Under the pieces are notes generated by a model. That model had not been told where the DNA came from. It saw only the letters and a list, made by a program, of their open reading frames with translations, and ran no database searches. The position numbers and the translations under genes are program-made. A stretch of 64,000 nt of DNA from the NCBI RefSeq assembly GCF_000685965.1, contig NZ_JMLE01000020.1:1-64000 (forward strand), given 5' to 3'. Shown here one piece after another: positions 8,068-16,030 of this stretch (position 1 is the first letter of the stretch; every line of letters begins with the position of its first letter). The stretch comes from Arthrobacter sp. UNC362MFTsu5.1. GTDB lineage: Bacteria; Actinomycetota; Actinomycetes; Actinomycetales; Micrococcaceae.

Positions 8068-8805
8068 CTACTTGCTGGCCGGAACGCCCGAGGGCCAGGG
8101 CAGCAACGCCGGAAGATCCACGCCGTCGGCGGCAGCAGACGCCCGCAGGCTGCCAAGGGAAGGTTCGCGCCCCGCGAGCCAGGCCGCGATGTCCGTCAGC
8201 ATTCCGTTGATGACGGTGGACCGGTTTCCGGTGCCGATGGTCACGGGCGGAAGGCCGAGGGGCTGTAGCACGAACCGCTGCCCGTCCGGCACCCGGGCTG
8301 CCAGGAAATCGAACAGGTGCTCGCAGAAGGGCCGGCTCCAGGTTTCCGGGCCAAGGCCGGTGTTCAGGTCCGAGGCATGGATCACGAGTTCCTGCCAAAG
8401 CGCGAACCCGCCGTCCTGCACCACTCCCCCGCGGTAGGAAATCGGAACCTGCCAGGCTCCGGCGTCCAAGGAATCGAAGGCACGCATGGCGCGCTCCAGC
8501 GCAGAATCCAGATCGGCCCGGTGTTCCGCCAGGCTGTGGCCGGCTGCCATTTCGATGGCCTTGGTGCGGCCCTCTTGGCCGCCGTCGTAAAGTTCCACGG
8601 TTTCGCCGCGGGCGGCGAATTCCAATTGCCGGGCCATCGCGTTCGAAATACCGGCCAGGTGCGCGAGCACGTGGCCCCGTGTCCAGCCCGGCAGCAGGGA
8701 GGATGCCGGGACGTCCTCGTCGGTGAGTTTGCCGGCCTGGGAGGCAACGACGTCGGCGGCTTTGTGGAGTTCGGCGAGCAGCGCGTCCGTTGTGATTGCG
8801 GTCAT
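8068..8805 (-). CDS. maleylpyruvate isomerase family, mycothiol-dependent enzyme (DinB fold)
   Basis: MDMPI_N-type DinB/four-helix protein of 245 aa. Typical blocks are LLPGWTRGHVLAHLAG near the N-terminus (family His metal ligand) and ELVIHASDLN later, plus a C-terminal MDMPI-like lobe. Family members use or modify mycothiol, the actinobacterial low-molecular-weight thiol; the specific reaction here cannot be told. I start at ATG 8805 (MTAITTD) because TACGAT (8813-8818) lies 7 nt upstream, a leaderless pattern; an ATG at 8814 overlaps that hexamer. Convergent with ogt. Confidence 0.82.
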   Translation of the reverse strand: MTAITTDALLAELHKAADVVASQAGKLTDEDVPASSLLPGWTRGHVLAHLAGISNAMARQLEFAARGETVELYDGGQEGRTKAIEMAAGHSLAEHRADLDSALERAMRAFDSLDAGAWQVPISYRGGVVQDGGFALWQELVIHASDLNTGLGPETWSRPFCEHLFDFLAARVPDGQRFVLQPLGLPPVTIGTGNRSTVINGMLTDIAAWLAGREPSLGSLRASAAADGVDLPALLPWPSGVPASK

Positions 8806-8836
8806 ACCCGCCATCGTAGCGGACAGTTAATCTCAG

Positions 8837-9376
8837 TTAACGCAGGTCGGGCTCCTGGCCGCGGCCATAGCGGTGGCGCACGTGGCGGCGGTCGTGCCGG
8901 GCCTGCCAGAACTCGACCTCGTGCGGCTGGACCGCATAGACCTGCCAGTCCGGGTTCCCGCTGCCGTCCGCCGCAGGCCTGGCGGCCCAGTCCGCCGCCG
9001 ATGCCTCCGCGGACAGCTCCACGACGGGGCCGGCCACCCGGACCTGCCGGCCCTGCAGCGGCCAGTAGAAGTTCAGCGCTGCGTTCGGCGTCGCCGCGAG
9101 TTCCTGGCCCTTACGTGAGGTGCGGGACGTCGCGATGTGCCAGCCGTCGTCGTCGATGTCTTTCAGGATCAGCATCCGGGACGACGGCTGGACATCGGCT
9201 CCCACGGTGGCCACGCTGCACGCATGGGGCTGGCGTTCCCCGGCGGCCAGCGCCTCCCCGAGCCATTGCCGGAACAGCTCGGCCGGGTCCGCAGGGGCAA
9301 CCGCGGGGTCAAAATCCGGCAGGTTGTCGGGGAAATCCGGCAGGGCGCGGAGGTACCGGCGGAAGGATTCGCTCAT
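8837..9376 (-). CDS. pyridoxamine 5'-phosphate oxidase-like flavoprotein
   Basis: FMN-binding split-barrel enzyme of the PdxH/PhzG group. FMN-contact motifs SSRMLILKDID and TSRTSRKGQELA are present, as is the C-terminal VEFWQARHDRRHVRHRYGRG, which matches the PNPOx dimerisation/PLP segment. At 179 aa it is about 30 residues shorter than standard PdxH: the helix between LSAEASAADWAARP and the C-terminal strand is trimmed. True PNP oxidase activity is therefore likely but not certain. Start ATG 9376 has TACGAT 6 nt upstream (9383-9388). It follows the argH 3' repeat element on the same strand. Confidence 0.8.
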   Translation of the reverse strand: MSESFRRYLRALPDFPDNLPDFDPAVAPADPAELFRQWLGEALAAGERQPHACSVATVGADVQPSSRMLILKDIDDDGWHIATSRTSRKGQELAATPNAALNFYWPLQGRQVRVAGPVVELSAEASAADWAARPAADGSGNPDWQVYAVQPHEVEFWQARHDRRHVRHRYGRGQEPDLR

Positions 9377-9417
9377 GGCGCCATCGTAGCGGGGCGCGCC
9401 CGGCGGTTAACGCACAA

Positions 9418-9516
9418 CGCTCTCTCAGCTCCTGCGCGAAAACCGCCAACGCTCTCTCACTTTCTTGCGGAAAGTGAGAGAGCGAGGGCCCAAAAGCGGC
9501 AGGAAGTGAGAGAGCG
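9418..9516. repeat. REP-like nested inverted repeat (CGCTCTCTCAC units)
   Basis: Four copies of the unit CGCTCTCTCA: two in + orientation (9418, 9450) and two inverted (ending 9484 and 9516). The inner pair forms a perfect 14-bp stem CGCTCTCTCACTTT / AAAGTGAGAGAGCG with a 7-nt loop (9450-9484). The outer pair gives a second, imperfect stem. It lies directly after the argH stop, so it can act as terminator or mRNA 3'-end protector. No other copy was seen in the window. Confidence 0.75.
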
Positions 9517-9524
9517 TCTGACTG

Positions 9525-10964
9525 CTACCCGGCGTACTCCCGCACGCCGGCGAGCTCGCCCTCGAGGGCGAGCAGCTGGCGTTCGACGGCGGCGGGTGCG
9601 GTGCCGCCCTGGGAGTTGCGGCTGTTGAGCGACCCCTCCGTGGACAGGACCGTACGGACCTCCGGCGTCAGGTGCTCTGAGATGGCGGCGTATTCCTCGT
9701 CCGTCAGGTCCCACAGCTCAACGTCCCGGCTTTCCGCCTGCTTGACCGCTGCTCCGGAAAGCTCGTGCGCCTCACGGAACGGAACGCCTTGGCGGACCAG
9801 CCATTCGGCAATGTCCGTGGCCAGCGCGAAGCCCTGGGGTGCCAGGGACTCCATCCGCTCCGTGTTGAACTTCAGCGTCGCGATCATGCCCGAGACGGCC
9901 GGGAGCAGTAGCTCCAGGGTGTCGGCGGCGTCGAACACCGGCTCCTTGTCCTCCTGCAGGTCGCGGTTGTACGCGAGCGGCAGGCCCTTGAGCGTGGCCA
10001 GCAGCCCGGTCAGGTTGCCGATCAGCCGGCCGGCCTTGCCGCGCGCGAGCTCGGCAACGTCCGGGTTCTTCTTCTGCGGCATGATCGAGGACCCCGTGGA
10101 ATAGGAATCATGCAGGGTCACAAAGGAGAACTCCTTCGTGGCCCACAGGATCACTTCCTCCGACACGCGGGAGAGGTCAACCCCGATCATCGAACACACC
10201 CAGGCGAACTCGGCGAAGACATCGCGCGAGGCGGTGCCGTCGATCGAGTTGTGCGTGGCCGAGAAGAAGCCCAGGTCCGCCGCCACGGCCTCCGGGTCCA
10301 GGCCCAGCGAGGAGCCCGCGAGGGCCCCCGAACCGTACGGCGAAACCCCTGCGCGCTTGTCCCAGTCCTGCAGCCGCTGCACATCGCGCAGCAGCGCCCA
10401 GGCGTGCGCCAGCAGGTGGTGGCTGAGCAGGACCGGCTGGGCGTGCTGGAGGTGCGTGCGGCCCGGCATGGCCACACCATGGTGCGCCTTGGCCTGGTCC
10501 ACCAGCGCGTCGATCGTGGCCAGGACACCCCGGGCAACAATCCGGGCGTGATCACGCAGGAACATCCGCCCCAGCGTGGCCACCTGGTCGTTGCGGGACC
10601 TGCCCGCACGGAGCTTGCCGCCGAGCTGGGTACCGGCACGCTCAATCAGTCCGCGTTCCAGTGACCCGTGGACGTCCTCATCGGACTCCGCCGGCAGGTA
10701 GGCGCCGGACGCGACGTCCTCGTCCAGCTGGCTCAACGCAGCAAGCATGCCTTCGAGCTCGGCGTCGTCCAGCAGCCCGGCCTTGTGCAGCACGCGGGCG
10801 TGCGCCTTGGACCCGGCGATGTCGTAGCGGGCCAGCCGCCAGTCAAAGTGCGTGGACTTGCTCAGCGCCGCGAGGGCGTCGGCGGGGCCGCCGGCGAACC
10901 GGCCGCCCCACAGCGCACCCGTGTTGGTGGCTTCTGCCTTCTTGGTTTCGACGGGCTCAACCAC
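9525..10964 (-). CDS. argH: argininosuccinate lyase
   Basis: Last step of arginine synthesis: argininosuccinate to arginine + fumarate. The 479-aa fumarase/aspartase-superfamily enzyme has signature SSIMPQKKNPD (near residue 290, with the flexible-loop Ser), RSRNDQVAT and GRTHLQHAQP. Start is GTG 10964, 6 nt after the argG stop, with an AGGAAAG Shine-Dalgarno inside the argG 3' end. The first 12 residues (VVEPVETKK...) precede the usual family start TNTGALWGGRF and are encoded by a dispersed repeat. Distal gene of the arg operon. Confidence 0.97.
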   Translation of the reverse strand: MVEPVETKKAEATNTGALWGGRFAGGPADALAALSKSTHFDWRLARYDIAGSKAHARVLHKAGLLDDAELEGMLAALSQLDEDVASGAYLPAESDEDVHGSLERGLIERAGTQLGGKLRAGRSRNDQVATLGRMFLRDHARIVARGVLATIDALVDQAKAHHGVAMPGRTHLQHAQPVLLSHHLLAHAWALLRDVQRLQDWDKRAGVSPYGSGALAGSSLGLDPEAVAADLGFFSATHNSIDGTASRDVFAEFAWVCSMIGVDLSRVSEEVILWATKEFSFVTLHDSYSTGSSIMPQKKNPDVAELARGKAGRLIGNLTGLLATLKGLPLAYNRDLQEDKEPVFDAADTLELLLPAVSGMIATLKFNTERMESLAPQGFALATDIAEWLVRQGVPFREAHELSGAAVKQAESRDVELWDLTDEEYAAISEHLTPEVRTVLSTEGSLNSRNSQGGTAPAAVERQLLALEGELAGVREYAG

Positions 10965-10966
10965 CG
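10941..10966. repeat. dispersed repeat copy 1 (encodes N-terminus of ArgH)
   Basis: 26-bp element beginning CTTGGTTTCGACGGGCTCAA and ending CCACCG. It is 23/26 identical to the copy at 15011-15036. Read on the minus strand it supplies the GTG start and residues VVEPVETKK. Confidence 0.8.
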
Positions 10967-10970
10967 ATTC

Positions 10971-12176
10971 TTACTTTCCTGCGACGCGGATGTCGCGGCC
11001 GGAGGCAACCTTGGCGGACATGCCCCACAGTTCGATGAAGCCGCGCGCCATCGACTGGTCGAACGTGTCGCCGGTGTCGTAGGTGGCGAGGTCGAAGTCG
11101 TAGAGCGAGGTCTCGGAGCGGCGTCCGTTGACGATCGCCTGGCCGCCGTGCAGGGTCATGCGGATGTCGCCGGAGACGTACTTCTGGGTGTCTTCGATGA
11201 AGGCGTCGAGGGAGCGCTTCAGCGGGGAGAACCACTGGCCGTCGTAGACCAGTTCTGCCCAGCGCTGGCCCACGGTGGCCTTGAAGCGGGCCTGCTCGCG
11301 CTCCACCGTGATGTCCTCGAGGTGCTTGTGCGCGGTGATCAGCGCCATGGCGCCGGGGGCCTCGTAGATCTCGCGGGACTTGATGCCGACGAGGCGGTCC
11401 TCGACGACGTCGATCCGGCCCACGCCCTGGGCGCCGGCGCGGCGGTTGAGTTCCTTGATGGCCTGCAGCGGGGTGACCTTGACGCCGTCGATCGCTACCG
11501 GAACGCCGGCTTCGAAGGAGATGGTGACTTCATCCGGTGCCGGCGGGAATTCCGGGGTGGCGGTGTAGTCGTAGATGTCCTTGGTGGGGGCGTTCCAGAT
11601 GTCTTCGAGGTAGCCGGTTTCGACGGCGCGGCCCCAGACGTTCTGGTCGATCGAGTACGGGTTCTTTTTGGTGGTCTCGATCGGCAGTCCCTTTTCCTCG
11701 GCGAAGGCGATGGCCTTGTCGCGGGTCAGGGCGAGGTCGCGGACGGGGGCGATGCACTTCAGGTCCGGCCCGAGGGTCTGGATGCCCACTTCGAAGCGGA
11801 CCTGGTCGTTGCCCTTGCCCGTGCAGCCGTGGGCCACGGTGGTGGCGCCGAATTCGCGGGCGGCCTTGACCAGGTGCTTGACGATCACCGGGCGGGAGAT
11901 CGCGGAAACCAGCGGGTAGTGGCCCTGGTAGAGGGCGTTGGCCTTCAGCGTGGGCATGCAGTACTCGTTGGCGAACTCGTCGGACGCGTCCGCCACGTAG
12001 GCCTCGACGGCGCCGCAGCCCAGGGCACGCTGGCGGATGGTCTCCAGCGACTCGCCGCCCTGTCCGACGTCGACCGCAACGGCGATCACCTCGGCACCGG
12101 TCGCTTCACCGATCCAGCCGATCGCTACGGAAGTATCCAGGCCACCGGAGTAGGCCAGCACAATACGCTCAGTCAC
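10971..12176 (-). CDS. argG: argininosuccinate synthase
   Basis: Citrulline + aspartate + ATP gives argininosuccinate + AMP + PPi. The N-type PPi-loop AYSGGLDTS is at residues 8-16, followed by GHGCTGKGND-type motif (here VAHGCTGKGNDQVRFE) and STGNDQ-like contacts. Its 401 aa is normal. Start GTG 12176 with AAGGAG 8 nt upstream. It follows argR by 43 nt and runs into argH with a 6-nt gap. Confidence 0.97.
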   Translation of the reverse strand: MTERIVLAYSGGLDTSVAIGWIGEATGAEVIAVAVDVGQGGESLETIRQRALGCGAVEAYVADASDEFANEYCMPTLKANALYQGHYPLVSAISRPVIVKHLVKAAREFGATTVAHGCTGKGNDQVRFEVGIQTLGPDLKCIAPVRDLALTRDKAIAFAEEKGLPIETTKKNPYSIDQNVWGRAVETGYLEDIWNAPTKDIYDYTATPEFPPAPDEVTISFEAGVPVAIDGVKVTPLQAIKELNRRAGAQGVGRIDVVEDRLVGIKSREIYEAPGAMALITAHKHLEDITVEREQARFKATVGQRWAELVYDGQWFSPLKRSLDAFIEDTQKYVSGDIRMTLHGGQAIVNGRRSETSLYDFDLATYDTGDTFDQSMARGFIELWGMSAKVASGRDIRVAGK

Positions 12177-12219
12177 TTCAAATGCTCCTTAGTTGTTTGG
12201 TTCTTGGTTGTCTTCAAGC

Positions 12220-12750
12220 TTATTGGCCGGCTTCTTCGGCAAACTGCAGGAAGCGGGCGGCCACGTCCGCTCCGCCCAGCGGGTCCCGCGTGACCAGCAA
12301 CACGGTATCGTCACCGGCGATGGTCCCCAGGATGGACGGCATCACCGAGTGGTCGATCGCCAGTGCCAGGAAGTTAGCGGCGCCCGGCGGGGTCCTCAGG
12401 ACCACGATATTGGCCGAGGCCTCCGCCGTCACCAGCAGTTCGCCGCACAGGCGGGCGAGCCGGGCATCCAGGATCTCCTGGGTGACTCCGGCCTTGGCTG
12501 CACGCTCCCCGCCCTCCCCCGGAACGGCGTACACCAGCACGCCGTCCTTGCCGCGGACCCGGACGGCGCCGAGTTCCACGAGGTCGCGGGAAAGCGTGGC
12601 CTGGGTGACCTGGACGCCGTCGTCCGCCAGCAGCGCGGCAAGCTCTGCCTGCGAACGGACGGATTCACCGGTCAGGATCGCGGTGATCCGCGCCAGCCTG
12701 GCCGTTTTGGTGGCCGGGCTCGCGCCCGGTACCGACGGGTTGGTGGACAC
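12220..12750 (-). CDS. argR: arginine repressor
   Basis: Hexameric arginine-responsive regulator. The N-terminal winged HTH (RITAILTGESVRSQAELAALL, then VTQATLSRDLVELG) and C-terminal Arg-binding/oligomerisation domain (HSVMPSILGTIAGDDTVLLV, GxDT-type) are both visible; 176 aa. The GTG start shares its first G with the last base of the argF TAG stop, so translation is coupled. It probably binds the two ArgR-box-like sites ahead of argC (18239-18275), controlling its own operon. Confidence 0.95.
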   Translation of the reverse strand: MSTNPSVPGASPATKTARLARITAILTGESVRSQAELAALLADDGVQVTQATLSRDLVELGAVRVRGKDGVLVYAVPGEGGERAAKAGVTQEILDARLARLCGELLVTAEASANIVVLRTPPGAANFLALAIDHSVMPSILGTIAGDDTVLLVTRDPLGGADVAARFLQFAEEAGQ

Positions 12751-13757
12751 TAGAACGTGCTCTCCCCGGTTCCTTCAACGGGCGAGAGACCGTCGACGAA
12801 GGCCAGCCCCGACCGGTGCATGAGCCACGCCATCAGCGCCTTCTGGGCGTGCAGGCGGTTTTCCGCCTCATCCCAGACGATCGACTGCGGACCGTCGATG
12901 ACCCCCGCGGAGATCTCATAGCCCCGGTACGCCGGCAGGCAGTGAAGCACGACGGCGTCCGGCGCCGCGAGCTGCATCGCCGCTTCATCCACGGAATAGT
13001 CGCGGAACAGCTGGAGCCGGGCTTCCTTCTCGGCTTCCTGTCCCATGGAAACCCAGGTGTCGGTGGCGACGACGTCGGCCCCCTTAAGGGCTTCCGCGGC
13101 GTCCGTGGTGATCAGCACCGAACCGCCCGTTTCCGCGGCCCGCTCCTCCGCGGCAGCGACGATGTCCGCGGCCGGCAGGTAGCCGTCCGGTCCGGCAATG
13201 CGCACGTGCATCCCGGCGGTCACGCCGGCCAGCAGGTACGAGTTCGCCATGTTGTTGGCGGAGTCGCCCAGGTAGCTCATGGTGAGGCCCTTGAGCTCGC
13301 CCTTGTGTTCCTTGACGGCAAGCAGGTCGGCGAGGAGCTGGCAGGGGTGGTAGTCATCGCACAGGGCATTGATGACCGGAACTTTGGAGTTCTCGGCCAT
13401 GGCCACCAGCCCGGAGTGCGCCCCGGTGCGCCAGACGATCGTGGAGACCATGCGCTCGAGGACCTTGGCGGTGTCCTCCACCGATTCCTTGTGGCCGATC
13501 TGCGCCTCACCCGGATTGATGATGAGGGCGTTTCCGCCCATGTCGGCCACGCCGGTGGCGAAGGACACCCGGGTCCGGGTGGACGTCTTATCGAAGATGA
13601 CGGCGACGGTCTTGCGTCCGCTGCCCGCGGCGGCAAAGGGCTGCACGCTGTAGGGCGCAGCCTTCATGCGGACCGCGAGATCCAGGACCTCGGCCTGTTC
13701 GGCCGGCGTGAGGTCCGTGTCCTTGAGGAAGTGACGGGTGGTTGCGGAGCTGGTCAC
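12750..13757 (-). CDS. argF: ornithine carbamoyltransferase, anabolic
   Basis: Ornithine + carbamoyl phosphate gives citrulline. The carbamoyl-phosphate loop is STRTRVSF (near residue 57) and the ornithine loop is HCLPAYRG; 335 aa. The GTG start (13757) overlaps the argD stop as GTGA, and the stop overlaps the argR start by one base. The arg-operon context supports the anabolic rather than catabolic form. Confidence 0.96.
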   Translation of the reverse strand: MTSSATTRHFLKDTDLTPAEQAEVLDLAVRMKAAPYSVQPFAAAGSGRKTVAVIFDKTSTRTRVSFATGVADMGGNALIINPGEAQIGHKESVEDTAKVLERMVSTIVWRTGAHSGLVAMAENSKVPVINALCDDYHPCQLLADLLAVKEHKGELKGLTMSYLGDSANNMANSYLLAGVTAGMHVRIAGPDGYLPAADIVAAAEERAAETGGSVLITTDAAEALKGADVVATDTWVSMGQEAEKEARLQLFRDYSVDEAAMQLAAPDAVVLHCLPAYRGYEISAGVIDGPQSIVWDEAENRLHAQKALMAWLMHRSGLAFVDGLSPVEGTGESTF

Positions 13758-15058
13758 TGGGCATCCTTTGCGGTCTGGAGGAGCGTGGGCAGGGCCTGGA
13801 TGAAGCTGTCGGCCTGTTCGGCCGTCAGGATCAGCGGCGGGGCAAGGCGGATGGTGCGCGGACCGGGGCTGTTGACGATGAATCCGGCATCCAGCCCTGC
13901 GGTCACTACGGCGGGGGCAATGTCCGCGTCCAGGTCAAAGCCGATCAGGAGGCCTTCGCCGCGCACTTCCGTGACGCCGTCGACGTCGGCGAGTTTGGAA
14001 CGGAGGAGTTCGCCCACGGTGCGGACGTTGTCCAGGACGCGCTGGCTTTCAATGGCGTGCAGGGTGGCCAGTGCCGCGGCCGTTGCCACCGGATTCCCGC
14101 CGAAGGTGGTGCCGTGCTGGCCGGCCGTGAGGAGCGAGGACGTCTCAGGGCCGAAGGTGACCAGCGCCCCGATCGGGAAGCCGCCGCCCAGGCCCTTGGC
14201 CAGGGTCACGGCGTCCGGGACGATCCCGGCGTCTTCACTGGCCAGCCACGTGCCCGTGCGGCCGATGCCGGTCTGGACCTCGTCTAGGATCAGGAGCGCG
14301 CCGGCCTTCGTCGTGGCCTCGCGTGCTGCCTGCAGGTAGCCGGGGGGCAGCGGCCGGACGCCCGCTTCACCCTGGATCGGTTCCAGGAAGACCGCCGCGG
14401 TGGTTTCGTCGATTTCCCCGAGCAGGGCGTCAATGTCCCCGAACGGGATGTGGACAACGCCGCCGGGAAGCGGTTCGAACGGCGCCCGGTAGGCAGCCTT
14501 GGCGGTCAGTGCCAAAGCGCCCATGGTGCGTCCGTGGAAGGCGCCCTCGAGCGCGATGATCTTGGTCCGCCGCTTGACGACGCTGCCGGGGCCGGCGGTG
14601 CCGTTTCCGGAGGTGCCGGTGGGCGCCTCCGCACCGGAGTTGCGGCGGGCCAGCTTGAACGCCGCCTCCACCGCTTCCGTGCCGGAGTTGGCGAAGAACA
14701 CTTTGGACCCCGCCGGCGCCTTGGTGAGCTCAAGCAGCTTCTCGGCCAGCGCGATCTGTGTGGGGCTCGTAAAGAAGTTGGAGACGTGGCCCAGGGTGGC
14801 CAGCTGGCTGGAGATCACCGACGTCACGAACGGATGGGCATGGCCCATCGCGTTCACGGCGATGCCGCCCAGCAGGTCCAGGTACTCCTTGCCGTCGGCG
14901 TCCCAGACCAGGCATCCGGCGCCGCGGACCAGGACACGCTGCGGGGTGCCGAAAACGCCCATGAGGGACGAGGAGTACCGGTTCAGCCACTCGGCACCGG
15001 TCGGGTGGCCCTTGGTTTCGACGAGCTCGACTACCGGGGACTTTTCAATCTGGCTCAT
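13754..15058 (-). CDS. argD: acetylornithine aminotransferase
   Basis: PLP enzyme converting N-acetylglutamate semialdehyde to N-acetylornithine. PLP features are LILDEVQTGIGRTG and the Schiff-base Lys in LAKGLGGGFPIGA; 434 aa. It starts ATG 15058 in an ATGA overlap with argB. The family core begins at EWLNRYSSSLMGVFG. The preceding residues include VVELVETKG, supplied by the same dispersed repeat found at the ArgH start, giving an atypical N-terminal extension of about 17 residues. Confidence 0.96.
   Translation of the reverse strand: MSQIEKSPVVELVETKGHPTGAEWLNRYSSSLMGVFGTPQRVLVRGAGCLVWDADGKEYLDLLGGIAVNAMGHAHPFVTSVISSQLATLGHVSNFFTSPTQIALAEKLLELTKAPAGSKVFFANSGTEAVEAAFKLARRNSGAEAPTGTSGNGTAGPGSVVKRRTKIIALEGAFHGRTMGALALTAKAAYRAPFEPLPGGVVHIPFGDIDALLGEIDETTAAVFLEPIQGEAGVRPLPPGYLQAAREATTKAGALLILDEVQTGIGRTGTWLASEDAGIVPDAVTLAKGLGGGFPIGALVTFGPETSSLLTAGQHGTTFGGNPVATAAALATLHAIESQRVLDNVRTVGELLRSKLADVDGVTEVRGEGLLIGFDLDADIAPAVVTAGLDAGFIVNSPGPRTIRLAPPLILTAEQADSFIQALPTLLQTAKDAQ
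15011..15036. repeat. dispersed repeat copy 2 (within N-terminus of ArgD)
   Basis: 26-bp element beginning CTTGGTTTCGACGAGCTCGA and ending CTACCG, differing from the 10941 copy at three positions. On the minus strand it encodes VVELVETK, in the same reading frame as the ArgH copy. Confidence 0.8.
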
Positions 15059-16002
15059 GCGTTCGTTTCCTCGTCCGGGACCACCTGCGTGCCGATACCC
15101 GCGGTGGTGAATGTTTCCAGCAGCATGGAGTGCGGCAGCCGGCCGTCCACGATATGGGCGCGTTCCACGCCGTCGTCAACCGCTTTCAGGCAGGCGGCCA
15201 TCTTGGGGATCATGCCCGATTCAAGCCTCGGCAGCATCTCGCGCAGCTCCGACGCCGTCAGGGACGAGATCAGCGACGACTTGTCCGGCCAGTTCGCATA
15301 GAGGCCCTCGACGTCGGTCAGGATGACCAGCTTGGACGCGCCCAGGGCGGACGCGACGGCGGCCGCCGCGGTGTCCGCGTTCACGTTGAGCACCTGCCCG
15401 GTGGTGGAGCCGTCGTCGGCGATCTCCGGGGCCACGGTTGAAATCACCGGGATCCGGCCGGCCGCCAGGATATCAACGATGCCTTCCGGGTTGACCCCCA
15501 CAACCTCGCCGACGAGGCCCAGGTCCACTTCTTCGCCGTCCACGACGGTTCCGGTGCGGACGGCACGCAGCAGGCCGCCGTCTTCACCGGACATGCCGAC
15601 GGCGTAGGGGCCGTGCGAGTTGATCAGGCCCACCAGTTCGCGGCCCACCTGGCCGGTGAGGACCATCCGCACAACATCCATGGCCTCGGGGGTGGTAACG
15701 CGCAGTCCGCCCTTGAACTCGGACTCGATGCCGAGCCGGCTGAGCATGGAGTTGATCTGCGGGCCGCCGCCGTGGACCACCACGGGGTGGATGCCCACAT
15801 GGTGCAGGAACACGACGTCCTCGGCGAAAGCACGGCGGAGTTCTTCGTTGACCATGGCGTTGCCGCCGTACTTGATCACCATGGTGGTGCCCGCAAAGCG
15901 CTGGATCCAGGGCAGGGCCTCGATCAGCGTGCCGGCTTTGTCCTGGGCAGCTTTGGTTGTATCGGGGCCGATAGATGTGGTCGCGCGTGTCTGGGTGCTC
16001 AT
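15055..16002 (-). CDS. argB: acetylglutamate kinase
   Basis: Phosphorylates N-acetylglutamate, usually the arginine-inhibited step. Amino-acid-kinase motifs: VIKYGGNAM, VVVHGGGPQIN, and the C-terminal KLVILTDVEGLYANWPD; 315 aa. Start ATG 16002 (MSTQTRATTS) has GGGGAG 4 nt upstream; the frame is open further upstream but that sequence is low-complexity Arg/Thr-rich and overlaps argJ. The stop overlaps the argD start by 4 nt. Confidence 0.96.
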   Translation of the reverse strand: MSTQTRATTSIGPDTTKAAQDKAGTLIEALPWIQRFAGTTMVIKYGGNAMVNEELRRAFAEDVVFLHHVGIHPVVVHGGGPQINSMLSRLGIESEFKGGLRVTTPEAMDVVRMVLTGQVGRELVGLINSHGPYAVGMSGEDGGLLRAVRTGTVVDGEEVDLGLVGEVVGVNPEGIVDILAAGRIPVISTVAPEIADDGSTTGQVLNVNADTAAAAVASALGASKLVILTDVEGLYANWPDKSSLISSLTASELREMLPRLESGMIPKMAACLKAVDDGVERAHIVDGRLPHSMLLETFTTAGIGTQVVPDEETNA

Positions 16003-16030
16003 GTGTCTCCCCGGAAGGTGGGTGCTTCGC

